The translations under genes and the position numbers were made by a program. Source: an uncultured Bacteroidales bacterium (GTDB taxonomy: Bacteria; Bacteroidota; Bacteroidia; Bacteroidales; UBA932). Taken from it: DNA of 6,983 nucleotides. The notes below the pieces were generated by a model, which worked only from the letters and a program-made list of their open reading frames with translations, was not told where the DNA came from and made no database searches. This document shows, in pieces, positions 1-6,961 of this stretch. The number at the start of each line of letters is the position of its first letter. The first letter of the stretch is position 1. The stretch spans positions 1 through 6,983 of the forward strand of contig CAMGTS010000066.1 of the NCBI GenBank assembly GCA_946062035.1. Direction: 5' to 3'.

Positions 1-3000
1 AAGTTAAGAGTAATTTCAGCAAAATTACCATAGGACTTGCATCTCCTGAGGAGATTTTAGAGAGATCCTATGGTGAGGTTCTGAAGCCTGAAACTGTTAA
101 CTATCGTACATACAAGCCTGAGAGGGATGGTCTTTTCTGCGAGAGAATTTTCGGTCCGACCAAGGATTATGAGTGCTCTTGCGGAAAATACAAGAGAATC
201 CGCTATCGCGGTATCGTCTGCGACCGTTGCGGCGTTGAAGTTACAGAGAAGAAGGTCCGCAGGGAGAGAATGGGACACATCACTTTGACAGTCCCTGTAG
301 CGCATATCTGGTACTTCCGCTCTACACCGAACAAGATCGGTTCACTCTTGGGTATCAAGGCAAAACAGTTGGATACTATTATATATTATGAAAGATATGT
401 AGTAATCCAGCCGGGTGCTGCCGCTGAGAACGGCGTGAAGAAGTTGGATCTTCTCACGGAGGATGAGTACTTGGCGATTTTGGAGACTCTTCCGAAAGAG
501 AACCAGATGCTCACAGACGATGACCCTAATAAGTTTATCGCTGAGATGGGTGCGAGCGCACTCTACAAACTGTTGGCTCAGTTGGATTTGGATGAGCTTT
601 CATACTCACTCAGACACAGCCTTGAGACAGAGACTTCACAGCAGAGAAAGGCTGAGTCTCTCAAGAGACTTAGCGTAATTGAGGCGTTCAGGGATTCAAA
701 AGGTATCAACAGACCTGAGTGGATGATCATGAAGGTCATTCCGGTAATCCCGCCGGATTTGAGACCTCTTGTTCCACTTGATGGAGGACGTTTCGCGACA
801 TCAGATCTCAATGACCTCTACAGAAGAGTCATCATCAGAAACAACCGTCTTAAGAAACTTATCGAGATCAAGGCTCCTGAGGTTATCTTGAGAAATGAAA
901 AAAGAATGTTGCAGGAGGCTGTCGATTCGTTGTTCGACAACTCTAAGAAGTCAAATACGATCAAGGGTGACGCAAACAGAGCATTGAAATCATTGTCTGA
1001 CTCACTCAAAGGCAAGCAGGGACGTTTCCGTCAGAACTTGCTCGGAAAGAGAGTCGACTATTCCGCACGTTCTGTAATCGTCGTTGGTCCTGAGCTTAAG
1101 ATGCACGAGTGCGGTCTTCCGAAATTCATTGCGTCTGAGCTATATAAACCATTCATTATCAGAAAGCTTCTTGAAAGAGGAGTCGTAAAGACCGTCAAGA
1201 GCGCAAAGAAGATGGTCGACAGAAAAGATCCTGTAATCTGGGATATTCTGGAGAACGTCATGAAGGGGCATCCGGTGCTTCTCAACCGTGCTCCTACCTT
1301 GCACCGTCTTGGTATTCAGGCATTCCAGCCTAAATTGATCGAGGGTAAGGCTATTCAGTTGCACCCACTCGCTTGTACGGCGTTCAACGCTGACTTCGAT
1401 GGTGACCAGATGGCTATCCACTTGCCGCTCGGCAATGCAGCAGTGCTTGAGGCTCAGATACTTATGCTCGGTTCACACAACATCTTGAACCCTGCCAACG
1501 GTGCGCCTATCACAGTTCCTTCACAGGATATGGTTCTCGGTCTGTACTATATTACAAAACAAAGAGATGGTGTCAAGGGAGAAGGCCGTTATTTCTACTC
1601 GCCGGAGGAGGTTATCATCGCCTACAACGAGAAGATGCTCGACATTCACGCCAAGATACATGTAAGGGAGCCGAAGGATTTCTGCGATTTGTCAAAGGGA
1701 TATGAGATTATCGAGACTACGACAGGTAGAGTCCTCTTCAATCAGGTTGTACCTAAAGAGGTCGGTTATCTCAACAGCTTGATCAACAAGAAATCGTTGA
1801 GAGACATTATCAGCGTGGTTATCAAGAAGTGCGGAGTCCGCAGAACGACAGAATTCCTTGATGATATCAAGCACATGGGATACCAGATGGCGTTCAGAGG
1901 AGGCCTTTCATTTAACCTCGGAAACGTTATCGTACCTAAGGATAAGGCCAAACTTATCAGCGAAGGCTTCAAAGAGGCTGATGCTATCAAGGCGAACTTC
2001 GATGCCGGTCTTATCACCAACAATGAGCGTTACAACCAGATTATCGATATCTGGACTGCGGTCAACAACGCATTGTCAACTGCTGTGGTGAAAGAGATTT
2101 CAAGCGACAACAACGGATTCAACCCTGTATGGATGATGCTTGACTCAGGAGCCCGTGGTTCTAAGGAGCAGATCAGACAGCTTTGCGGTATGAGAGGTTT
2201 GATGGCCAAGCCTCAGAAATCAGGCGCTACAGGTGGTAACGAGATTATCGAGAACCCTATTCTCGCGAACTTCAAGGAGGGTCTTTCTGTCCTTGAGTAC
2301 TTCATCTCAACACACGGTGCACGTAAAGGTTTGGCGGATACCGCCTTGAAGACAGCCGACGCAGGTTATCTGACAAGACGTCTTGTCGATGTATCTCACG
2401 ATGTGATAGTTACAGAGGAAGACTGCGGTACTCTCAGAGGTCTTATCGCGACTGAAATCAAGAATAAGGATGAGGTTGTAGAGACACTTTACGACAGAAT
2501 TCTCGGTAGAACGACTGTCCACGATATATACAACCCTCTTAACGGTGAGAAAATCATCGGTGCTGGAGAAGAGATTACTGAGGAGATTGCGGAGACAATC
2601 CAGAAACTCCCTATCGAGGCAGTTGAAATCAGATCCGTACTTACTTGCGAAAGCAAGAAGGGTGTCTGCGCAAAATGTTACGGACGCAACCTTGCCCGCA
2701 ACAAGATGGTAGAGAAAGGTGAGGTTGTCGGCGTAATCGCCGCACAGTCTATCGGTGAGCCTGGTACACAGCTTACACTTCGTACATTCCACGCCGGTGG
2801 TACCGCTTCCGCATCTGTCGCTGAAAACGAAATCGTATCCAAGTATGATGGTATTCTTCACTTTGAGGAGCTAAGGACCATCGACAAGAAGAGCGAAGAC
2901 GGTTCAGCCCAGACAGTCGTTATCGGACGTGCTACAGAGTTGAGAATCATTGACGGAAATACCGGCATCACATTGTCAGAGTATAGAATCCCTTATGGTT

Positions 3001-4283
3001 CAATACTTTACTTCAAGGATGGCGAAAAAGTCAAGAAGAACGACAAGATCTGCGAATGGGATGCATATAACGCTCTTACCCTTGCCGATGTAGACGGTAC
3101 AGTCGCCTACGATACGCTCGTAGAGAACGAGACCTACAAGAGCGAGGCTATAGATGAATTCTCAGGTCATAGCGACAAGGTTGTTATCGAGTCAAAAGAC
3201 AAGAACAAGAACCCTGCTATCAGGATCATTGACGCAGACGGCAATGACCTGAAGACCTACAACCTGCCTGTAGGCGCACATATAATGGTGAACGAAGGCC
3301 AGAAGATCAAGGCCGGAGATACCCTCGTGAAGATTCCGAGAGCGGCCAATTCAAAGGCCGGAGATATCACCGGAGGTCTTCCTCGAGTTACCGAACTCTT
3401 TGAGGCACGTAACCCATCCAACCCTGCTATTGTCGCTGAGATCAACGGTAGCGTTGTCATCGGTAAGATCAAGAGAGGTAACAGAGAGATCATCATCAGG
3501 GCGAAGAGCGGCGATGAAAAGCACTATCTCGTACCACTTACAAAACAGATTCTTGTACAGGAAGATGATTACGTAAGAGCAGGAGACCCGCTTTCAGACG
3601 GTGCGATAGCTCCATCAGATATCCTCAATATCCTCGGCCCTACTAAGGTTCAGGAGTATATCGTAAATGAGGTTCAGGCAGTCTACAGAATGCAGGGCGT
3701 TAAGATCAACGACAAGCACTTTGAGGTCATCGTAAGACAGATGATGCGCAAGGTTCAGGTTGTAGATCCGGGAGATACACGCTTCCTCCCTGAGCAGCTT
3801 GTAGACCGTCAGGAGTTCTTCAGACAGAACAATGACCTTTGGGACAAGAAAGTTGTTTTGGATGCAGGTGATTCTCAAGAGCTTAAACCTGGACAGATTA
3901 TCACTGTCAGAAGACTCAAAGAGGAGAACTCTCTTCTTAAGAGACAGGCTCTCAACCTCGTTGAGGCTCGTGACGCTGTCCCTGCGACAGCCAACCAGAT
4001 ACTCCAGGGTATTGCAAGAGCCGCCCTTAAGGCCAACAGCTTCATCAGTGCCGCTTCATTCCAGGAGACCGCACAGGTTCTCTCAGAGGCAGCGATCTAC
4101 GGCAAGGTTGACTTCCTTGAGGGCTTGAAAGAGAACGTCATCTGCGGTCGCCAGATTCCAGCCGGTACAGGTCAGAGAGATTTCGACAAGATTGTCGTAA
4201 CCACAGCTGAAGAGTACAACAAGATGATGATGGCTCAGGCGGAGTTATCCGAGGAATCCACTGAAAATCAGGAGACTGAATAG
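1..4283 (+). CDS. rpoC: DNA-directed RNA polymerase subunit beta' (5'-truncated by window edge)
   Basis: This is the largest catalytic subunit of RNA polymerase. The frame is open from base 3 to the TAG at 4281-4283, giving 1426 visible residues. The protein starts inside the family at [17 protein letters not shown], so about eight or nine residues are missing; the ATG at 270 is internal. In visible numbering the N-terminal zinc site is C58, C60, C73 and C76. The sigma-binding clamp coiled coil begins near R263. The active-site NADFDGD loop is at 462-468, with magnesium-binding D464, D466 and D468. The second zinc site is C808, C882, C889 and C892. The trigger-loop helix ([20 protein letters not shown]) starts at 910. 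About 185 residues (roughly 934-1117) then separate the two halves of the trigger loop before [19 protein letters not shown]; this matches the SI3 sandwich-barrel insertion known from Proteobacteria and Bacteroidota. The C-terminus is a short acidic tail. All key residues are present, so it should be functional. rpoB would be expected just upstream, outside the window. Confidence 0.98.
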   Translation, partial: VKSNFSKITIGLASPEEILERSYGEVLKPETVNYRTYKPERDGLFCERIFGPTKDYECSCGKYKRIRYRGIVCDRCGVEVTEKKVRRERMGHITLTVPVAHIWYFRSTPNKIGSLLGIKAKQLDTIIYYERYVVIQPGAAAENGVKKLDLLTEDEYLAILETLPKENQMLTDDDPNKFIAEMGASALYKLLAQLDLDELSYSLRHSLETETSQQRKAESLKRLSVIEAFRDSKGINRPEWMIMKVIPVIPPDLRPLVPLDGGRFATSDLNDLYRRVIIRNNRLKKLIEIKAPEVILRNEKRMLQEAVDSLFDNSKKSNTIKGDANRALKSLSDSLKGKQGRFRQNLLGKRVDYSARSVIVVGPELKMHECGLPKFIASELYKPFIIRKLLERGVVKTVKSAKKMVDRKDPVIWDILENVMKGHPVLLNRAPTLHRLGIQAFQPKLIEGKAIQLHPLACTAFNADFDGDQMAIHLPLGNAAVLEAQILMLGSHNILNPANGAPITVPSQDMVLGLYYITKQRDGVKGEGRYFYSPEEVIIAYNEKMLDIHAKIHVREPKDFCDLSKGYEIIETTTGRVLFNQVVPKEVGYLNSLINKKSLRDIISVVIKKCGVRRTTEFLDDIKHMGYQMAFRGGLSFNLGNVIVPKDKAKLISEGFKEADAIKANFDAGLITNNERYNQIIDIWTAVNNALSTAVVKEISSDNNGFNPVWMMLDSGARGSKEQIRQLCGMRGLMAKPQKSGATGGNEIIENPILANFKEGLSVLEYFISTHGARKGLADTALKTADAGYLTRRLVDVSHDVIVTEEDCGTLRGLIATEIKNKDEVVETLYDRILGRTTVHDIYNPLNGEKIIGAGEEITEEIAETIQKLPIEAVEIRSVLTCESKKGVCAKCYGRNLARNKMVEKGEVVGVIAAQSIGEPGTQLTLRTFHAGGTASASVAENEIVSKYDGILHFEELRTIDKKSEDGSAQTVVIGRATELRIIDGNTGITLSEYRIPYGSILYFKDGEKVKKNDKICEWDAYNALTLADVDGTVAYDTLVENETYKSEAIDEFSGHSDKVVIESKDKNKNPAIRIIDADGNDLKTYNLPVGAHIMVNEGQKIKAGDTLVKIPRAANSKAGDITGGLPRVTELFEARNPSNPAIVAEINGSVVIGKIKRGNREIIIRAKSGDEKHYLVPLTKQILVQEDDYVRAGDPLSDGAIAPSDILNILGPTKVQEYIVNEVQAVYRMQGVKINDKHFEVIVRQMMRKVQVVDPGDTRFLPEQLVDRQEFFRQNNDLWDKKVVLDAGDSQELKPGQIITVRRLKEENSLLKRQALNLVEARDAVPATANQILQGIARAALKANSFISAASFQETAQVLSEAAIYGKVDFLEGLKENVICGRQIPAGTGQRDFDKIVVTTAEEYNKMMMAQAELSEESTENQETE

Positions 4284-4300
4284 TCTTTGAGATATGATTC

Positions 4301-4340
4301 AAAAATAGGGTGACTTTTAAGTCACCCTATTTTTTTGCAA
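4301..4340 (+). terminator. Rho-independent terminator after rpoC, probably bidirectional
   Basis: A perfect 16-bp inverted repeat (4301-4316 paired with 4319-4334) has a core of GGGTGACTT opposite AAGTCACCC. The stem starts 17 bases after the rpoC stop codon. The loop is formally TT, in practice about four bases. The plus strand ends in a run of T at 4331-4336. The run of A at 4301-4305 gives the same T tract on the minus strand, so the structure can also stop transcription of the convergent ATPase gene, which ends at 4395. No gene lies between 4335 and 4394. Confidence 0.92.
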
Positions 4341-4386
4341 AGGACAGCTTCTGACTTCAGACCAGGCGCTTGATTTATTCTACGTG

Positions 4387-4407
4387 ATTAGGGATTATAC
4401 CCCTAAT
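4387..4407 (-). other. Small inverted repeat spanning the ATPase stop codon
   Basis: ATTAGGG at 4387-4393 pairs with CCCTAAT at 4401-4407 around a 7-base loop that holds the TAA stop codon of the ATPase gene (minus strand). No T tract follows it on the minus strand, so it is not an intrinsic terminator by itself. It could be a 3'-end stabilising hairpin or chance. Confidence 0.3.
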
Positions 4408-5525
4408 TCCCTTTTCAGCCAAAGCGCCATTACAGGATCGGGAATTATAGCCTGACGCTTTTCAATATCGATAAGTTCTTTCTTGACCAACGCTCGTTTT
4501 ACGATGCTGACATTAGCCGATGAGCCGAGCTGGTATTTATGCAAAACCTCCTGCGTGGTAAATTCACTATGAATCCCGTCTAAAATGGCTCGCAGGAAAT
4601 TCATCTGATAGGTCGTAAGGCTCTCGGTCTGCTTCTCGAATAGCGGCGTGTTCTGGTCGATAATATCCTGATATGCTGACTCAAAATCCTGTTCAGTAGC
4701 AATCTGGTCCGTATGAACCCATACCAGCCATGCCAACTGCTGCACATACGAAGAATGATTGTCTACCCTTTGGCAAATCTTTTCTGCCAGTTCTTTCGAG
4801 ATGTGTTTGCCCGTGGCCTCGAAACGTCCGCAGATGTATTCGATCCAATCCCCCGTTCCTATCTTCTGCAAATAAATGGCATCACCGAACTTGTAAAACG
4901 GTAGGCTCTTTTTCTCGAACAGTTCGTTCATCAAATGTTTCTTGCTTCCGAATAAACAATATGAGACCGATTTCTGCAACTGCCATACGGAACGTAGCCG
5001 CTTCTGAAATGTCTTGGAATCCTTGAACTCGGCGATCTGCTGGAAGTCGTCGATGCAGACTACGATATTATAGCCTTTTTTCTGCGCTACCTTTTCGGGG
5101 AGTTGCAGGATTTCGTTGATGTCACTAATCTTGGGATTCAATTCAAGCGATATGGAGAAATCCGTCATTGGGTCCGGCCCTACCGAGATTTTGGGGCTGA
5201 TACGAGAAAGAAATAATTTGATATTCTCCAGCCATTCATCTACCTTCGAAGAAGTCTGTTTGAGAACGGCGGACGCAAAGGCATCGTAAAAATCCCGTTC
5301 GCTACGACACGAAAAAATATCGAGATAAACAATCTTCAGTTTGTCGGATTGTGCCAGGCGAGACGCTTTCTGCACCAAAGAAGTCTTACCCCAGCGGCGA
5401 GGAGAAATCAGCACCGTATTCACGCCGTGCCGGAAATTCAACAACAGGCGTTCCGTTTCTTTCTCCCGGTCAGTAAAGTTATCGCCCGAAGTCGCAACCC
5501 CGAATATAAAAGGTTTGTTCTCCAT
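4395..5525 (-). CDS. P-loop ATPase, ATPase_2/archaeal STAND-like family, with C-terminal winged helix
   Basis: The protein has 376 residues from the ATG at 5525 (MENKPFIFG). A TTG ten codons upstream (5555) lies inside the promoter, so it is unlikely to be used. After an N-terminal FTDREKE segment comes a Walker A motif, SPRRWGKTS (residues 41-49, K47 and T48 as nucleotide contacts). The Walker B motif is IVVCIDDF at 154-161 with D159 and D160, and a sensor-like strand CLFGSKKHLM lies at 190-199. The middle is a helical lid. Residues about 303-374 look like a winged helix, which in this family may bind DNA. PRRWGKTS is typical of the ATPase_2 (PF01637) group, a multi-copy family in Bacteroidota whose cellular role is mostly unknown. 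There is no signal peptide or clear membrane segment, so it is probably cytoplasmic. It converges on rpoC and is divergent from the insertion sequence. No partner gene is visible. The fold assignment is firm; the function is open (defence, stress or DNA-linked roles are only guesses). Confidence 0.88.
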   Translation of the reverse strand: MENKPFIFGVATSGDNFTDREKETERLLLNFRHGVNTVLISPRRWGKTSLVQKASRLAQSDKLKIVYLDIFSCRSERDFYDAFASAVLKQTSSKVDEWLENIKLFLSRISPKISVGPDPMTDFSISLELNPKISDINEILQLPEKVAQKKGYNIVVCIDDFQQIAEFKDSKTFQKRLRSVWQLQKSVSYCLFGSKKHLMNELFEKKSLPFYKFGDAIYLQKIGTGDWIEYICGRFEATGKHISKELAEKICQRVDNHSSYVQQLAWLVWVHTDQIATEQDFESAYQDIIDQNTPLFEKQTESLTTYQMNFLRAILDGIHSEFTTQEVLHKYQLGSSANVSIVKRALVKKELIDIEKRQAIIPDPVMALWLKRELGV

Positions 5526-5552
5526 AATCTTCAACTTGTTATTCTCTATTTG

Positions 5553-5560
5553 CAAAGATA
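5553..5560 (-). promoter_or_regulatory. Bacteroidota-type -7 promoter element of the ATPase gene
   Basis: The minus strand reads TATCTTTG here, an exact match to the Bacteroidota -7 consensus TAnnTTTG. Transcription would start near 5547 and leave a leader of about 20 bases before the ATG at 5525. No clear TTTG -33 element is seen; the -33 position falls in the middle unit of the adjoining palindrome. No strong ribosome binding site precedes the ATG, as is common in this phylum. The placement excludes the TTG at 5555 as a start, because it would not be on the mRNA. Confidence 0.65.
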
Positions 5561-5562
5561 GG

Positions 5563-5607
5563 TAATAACGTTATTAGTAATAATATTATTACTAATAACG
5601 TTATTAG
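5563..5607. repeat. Three tandem 15-bp units forming a perfect 44-bp palindrome; probable operator
   Basis: The outer units (5563-5577 and 5593-5607) are identical, TAATAACGTTATTAG. The middle unit (5578-5592) is TAATAATATTATTAC. Each 14-bp core is itself a palindrome with CG or TA at its centre. Together 5563-5606 reads the same on both strands without a mismatch. The array begins 2 bp upstream of the -7 element of the ATPase gene and covers the place where the -33 element should be. This fits cooperative binding sites for a dimeric regulator. The winged helix of the ATPase itself is a candidate binder (inference). A cruciform-forming element or the remnant of a mobile element end are alternatives. 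Confidence 0.8.
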
Positions 5608-5623
5608 AATGTCATGTCTTGGA

Positions 5624-5662
5624 TGTACCCTTCCCTATAAGTAGGACAGTTCTGAATTAGAC
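5624..5662 (+). repeat. Left terminal inverted repeat of the insertion sequence
   Basis: This end aligns with the reverse complement of 6946-6983 with about 26 matches over 38 positions and one gap. The conserved blocks are TGT, CTTCCC, TAGGACAG and AATTAGAC. The TGTAC start resembles the ends of several IS3-family elements. The outer blocks probably serve strand transfer and the inner ones transposase binding (family knowledge). Confidence 0.85.
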
Positions 5663-5671
5663 AAAAGTGTT

Positions 5672-5679
5672 TAACTTTG
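5672..5679 (+). promoter_or_regulatory. Probable -7 promoter element for orfA
   Basis: TAACTTTG matches the Bacteroidota -7 consensus TAnnTTTG. It ends 16 bases before the orfA ATG at 5696, so the leader would be only about 10 bases. It lies inside a direct repeat of GTTTAAC (5669-5675 and 5679-5685) with a 10-bp period. No convincing -33 element is present near 5648, so the promoter is probably weak, as expected for a transposase. Confidence 0.5.
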
Positions 5680-5695
5680 TTTAACGAAGAACGAA

Positions 5696-5962
5696 ATGAA
5701 GAAGACAATTCACAGCGAAACTGAGATGGTGAAAGCCGTTCAGGAATTGGAAAGCGGCATTGATGCCGAAACAGTTGCAAGGGATCATGGGATATCCAGA
5801 GCGACATTGTACAACTGGAAATCGAAGTACAGCGGGATGGAAGTCAGCCAGGTGAAACGGTTGAAAGAGTTGGAGGAAGAGAACCGGAAGTTGAAGCAGA
5901 TGTACGCCGATCTGGCGCTCGACAACCGGATATTGAAGGAGGTCATTGAAAAAAAACTCTAG
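5696..5962 (+). CDS. IS3-family transposase OrfA (helix-turn-helix and leucine zipper)
   Basis: OrfA has 88 residues and supplies the DNA-binding part of the transposase, which recognises the ends of the element. Residues about 9-45 form a helix-turn-helix of the HTH_8/InsE type; VARDHGISRATLYNWKSKY is the recognition region. Residues about 53-86 (VKRLKELEEENRKLKQMYAD and on) form a heptad coiled coil for dimerisation, continuing in the frameshifted product. The start ATG follows the TAACTTTG promoter element closely; no ribosome binding site is obvious. Translation ends at TAG 5960-5962, four bases after a run of eight A residues where ribosomes can slip into orfB. OrfA alone is often a repressor or modulator of transposition in this family. 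Confidence 0.93.
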   Translation: MKKTIHSETEMVKAVQELESGIDAETVARDHGISRATLYNWKSKYSGMEVSQVKRLKELEEENRKLKQMYADLALDNRILKEVIEKKL

Positions 5963-6029
5963 AGCCCGAGGTTAAGAAGGAACTTGCGAATGAGATAGCG
6001 GAAGAATACGATGTAAGCATCTCTCGGGC
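5950..6029 (+). promoter_or_regulatory. Programmed -1 frameshift signal with possible downstream stem
   Basis: The heptamer A AAA AAA (5950-5956) is read as two lysine codons in the orfA frame just before CTC TAG. Slipping back one base continues in the orfB frame as ACT CTA GAG, which stays open to 6780. Seven bases downstream, GCCCGAG (5964-5970) can pair perfectly with CTCGGGC (6023-6029), a candidate stimulatory stem with a 52-base loop. The slip site is typical of IS3 elements; the role of the stem is inferred. Confidence 0.82.
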
Positions 6030-6780
6030 GTGCAGGATGATGGATATCCACAGGTCGTTCTTCTACTACGAAAGTACGAAAGACGACAGTGAAGTTGAAG
6101 AAGCCATCAGGGAAGCAGCCAAATACGGAGAAGGGTTCCGGAAGATCTTTGAGATAATACGTTCGTGGGGAAAGCCCTGGAACCATAAGAAGGTGTATCG
6201 AGTATACAAGAAGATGCACTATGACAAAAGGGTGAGGCTGAAGAAACGGCTGCCGGCAAGAGTGAAGAATCCGCTGGAACAGCCCATGGAACCGAATACG
6301 ACATGGTCAATAGACTTTGTAAGTGATGTTCTGGAATGTGGAAGGAAGTTCAGGGTTCTCAATGTGATTGATGACAGTGACAGAGTTGCAGTTGCGCAGG
6401 AAGTATCAATGTCGTTCCCAGCACAACGGGTGATAAAGACGTTGGAGAAAGTGATATGGCTGAATGGCAAACCGAAAAACTTAAGATGTGACAACGGTCC
6501 TGAGTTCATAGCAAAGGAGTTCCAGGAATGGTGCAAAGGGAACGATATACGGATCTTATATACTCAGCCCGGATGTCCGACCCAGAACAGTTACATCGAA
6601 AGGTTCAACGGAACATATAGAAGAGCGATACTTGACGCATACATCTTCCGGACGATAGGAGAAGTGCGAGAGATGACGGACGAATGGATGTATTATTACA
6701 ACAACGAGAGGCCTCATGAAACATTGGGAAACATACCTCCGATGAAGTTCAGGGCCCAGAAAGAAACAGAAAATGATTGA
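5956..6780 (+). CDS. IS3-family transposase OrfB (rve integrase core), made as OrfAB fusion
   Basis: This is the catalytic part of the transposase. The frame is open from 5950, just after a TGA at 5947-5949. It has no ATG, GTG or TTG before the ATG pair at 6037-6042, yet the segment before that (LEPEVKKELANEIAEEYDVSISRACR) looks like the usual start of OrfB proteins. This points to synthesis as a fusion of about 361 residues by frameshifting. In fusion numbering the catalytic residues are D207 (WSIDFVSD), D266 (CDNGPEF) and E302 (NSYIERFNG), with 35 residues between the last two. Residues before D207 hold the HTH_21-like linker (GEGFRKIFEIIRSWGKPWNHKKVYRVY). The protein ends with YYYNNERPHETLGNIPPMKF, the usual C-terminal signature. 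No stop or frameshift damages it. A shorter OrfB of 247 residues from 6037 is possible but would lack the conserved N-terminal segment. Confidence 0.93.
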   Translation, partial: TLEPEVKKELANEIAEEYDVSISRACRMMDIHRSFFYYESTKDDSEVEEAIREAAKYGEGFRKIFEIIRSWGKPWNHKKVYRVYKKMHYDKRVRLKKRLPARVKNPLEQPMEPNTTWSIDFVSDVLECGRKFRVLNVIDDSDRVAVAQEVSMSFPAQRVIKTLEKVIWLNGKPKNLRCDNGPEFIAKEFQEWCKGNDIRILYTQPGCPTQNSYIERFNGTYRRAILDAYIFRTIGEVREMTDEWMYYYNNERPHETLGNIPPMKFRAQKETEND

Positions 6781-6818
6781 TGTTCAGATAAGCAAAGGTA
6801 GCTCCGCCTACGAGCTCC

Positions 6819-6854
6819 GCAAGGCCAAGACAAGTGCCCTGCGGGCAGCCTTGC
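6819..6854 (+). other. Structured non-coding stem-loop in the tail of the insertion sequence
   Basis: GCAAGGC (6819-6825) pairs with GCCTTGC (6848-6854). Inside it TGCCC (6835-6839) pairs with GGGCA (6843-6847) around a TGC loop; the two stems abut on the 3' side and are separated by a 9-base bulge on the 5' side. The structure is GC-rich compared with its surroundings and is not followed by a T tract, so it is not a simple terminator. The stretch 6781-6945 holds no credible gene. Confidence 0.5.
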
Positions 6855-6943
6855 ATACCTCTCCGGCTCACGCAAATGGTGGCCTATCAGAAATCAATCA
6901 GGAACTGCAACATAATAGGAAAACGAACAAAAAATCAAATAAT

Positions 6944-6961
6944 CAGTCTAATTACAGACTG
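6944..6961. repeat. Short inverted repeat at the inner edge of the right end
   Basis: CAGTCT (6944-6949) and AGACTG (6956-6961) are perfect inverted copies around AATTAC. They overlap the inner part of the right terminal repeat. The left end lacks the perfect palindrome. It could be a right-end-specific binding site for the transposase; chance is possible at this length. Confidence 0.4.

Noticed and set aside
2307..2861. 184-codon open frame on the minus strand
   Set aside because: It lies entirely antisense to conserved rpoC domains (bridge helix, zinc site, trigger loop), is cysteine-rich without a recognisable fold, and is explained by rpoC codon constraints.
270..4283. ATG at 270 as the start of rpoC
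   Set aside because: The frame is open to the window edge and the upstream 89 codons encode the conserved N-terminus with the first zinc site, so the ATG is internal.
4713..5026. Plus-strand open frames opposite the ATPase gene
   Set aside because: They overlap the conserved ATPase coding sequence on the other strand and have no protein-like features.
5526..5555. TTG at 5555 as the ATPase start (10 extra residues)
   Set aside because: The TTG overlaps the -7 promoter element and would not be on the mRNA; the ATG at 5525 begins the conserved MENKPFIFG-like start.
5563..5607. Short repeats as a CRISPR array
   Set aside because: The 15-bp units are directly adjacent with no spacers and are self-palindromic; there are no cas genes.
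5604..5807. 67-codon minus-strand open frame across the left end of the insertion sequence
   Set aside because: It is antisense to orfA and crosses the element boundary, which shows that it is a by-product.
4395..5962. Toxin-antitoxin or multi-gene defence operon
   Set aside because: Only the single ATPase gene is present; its neighbours are rpoC and an insertion sequence, with no effector domain or small partner gene in the window.
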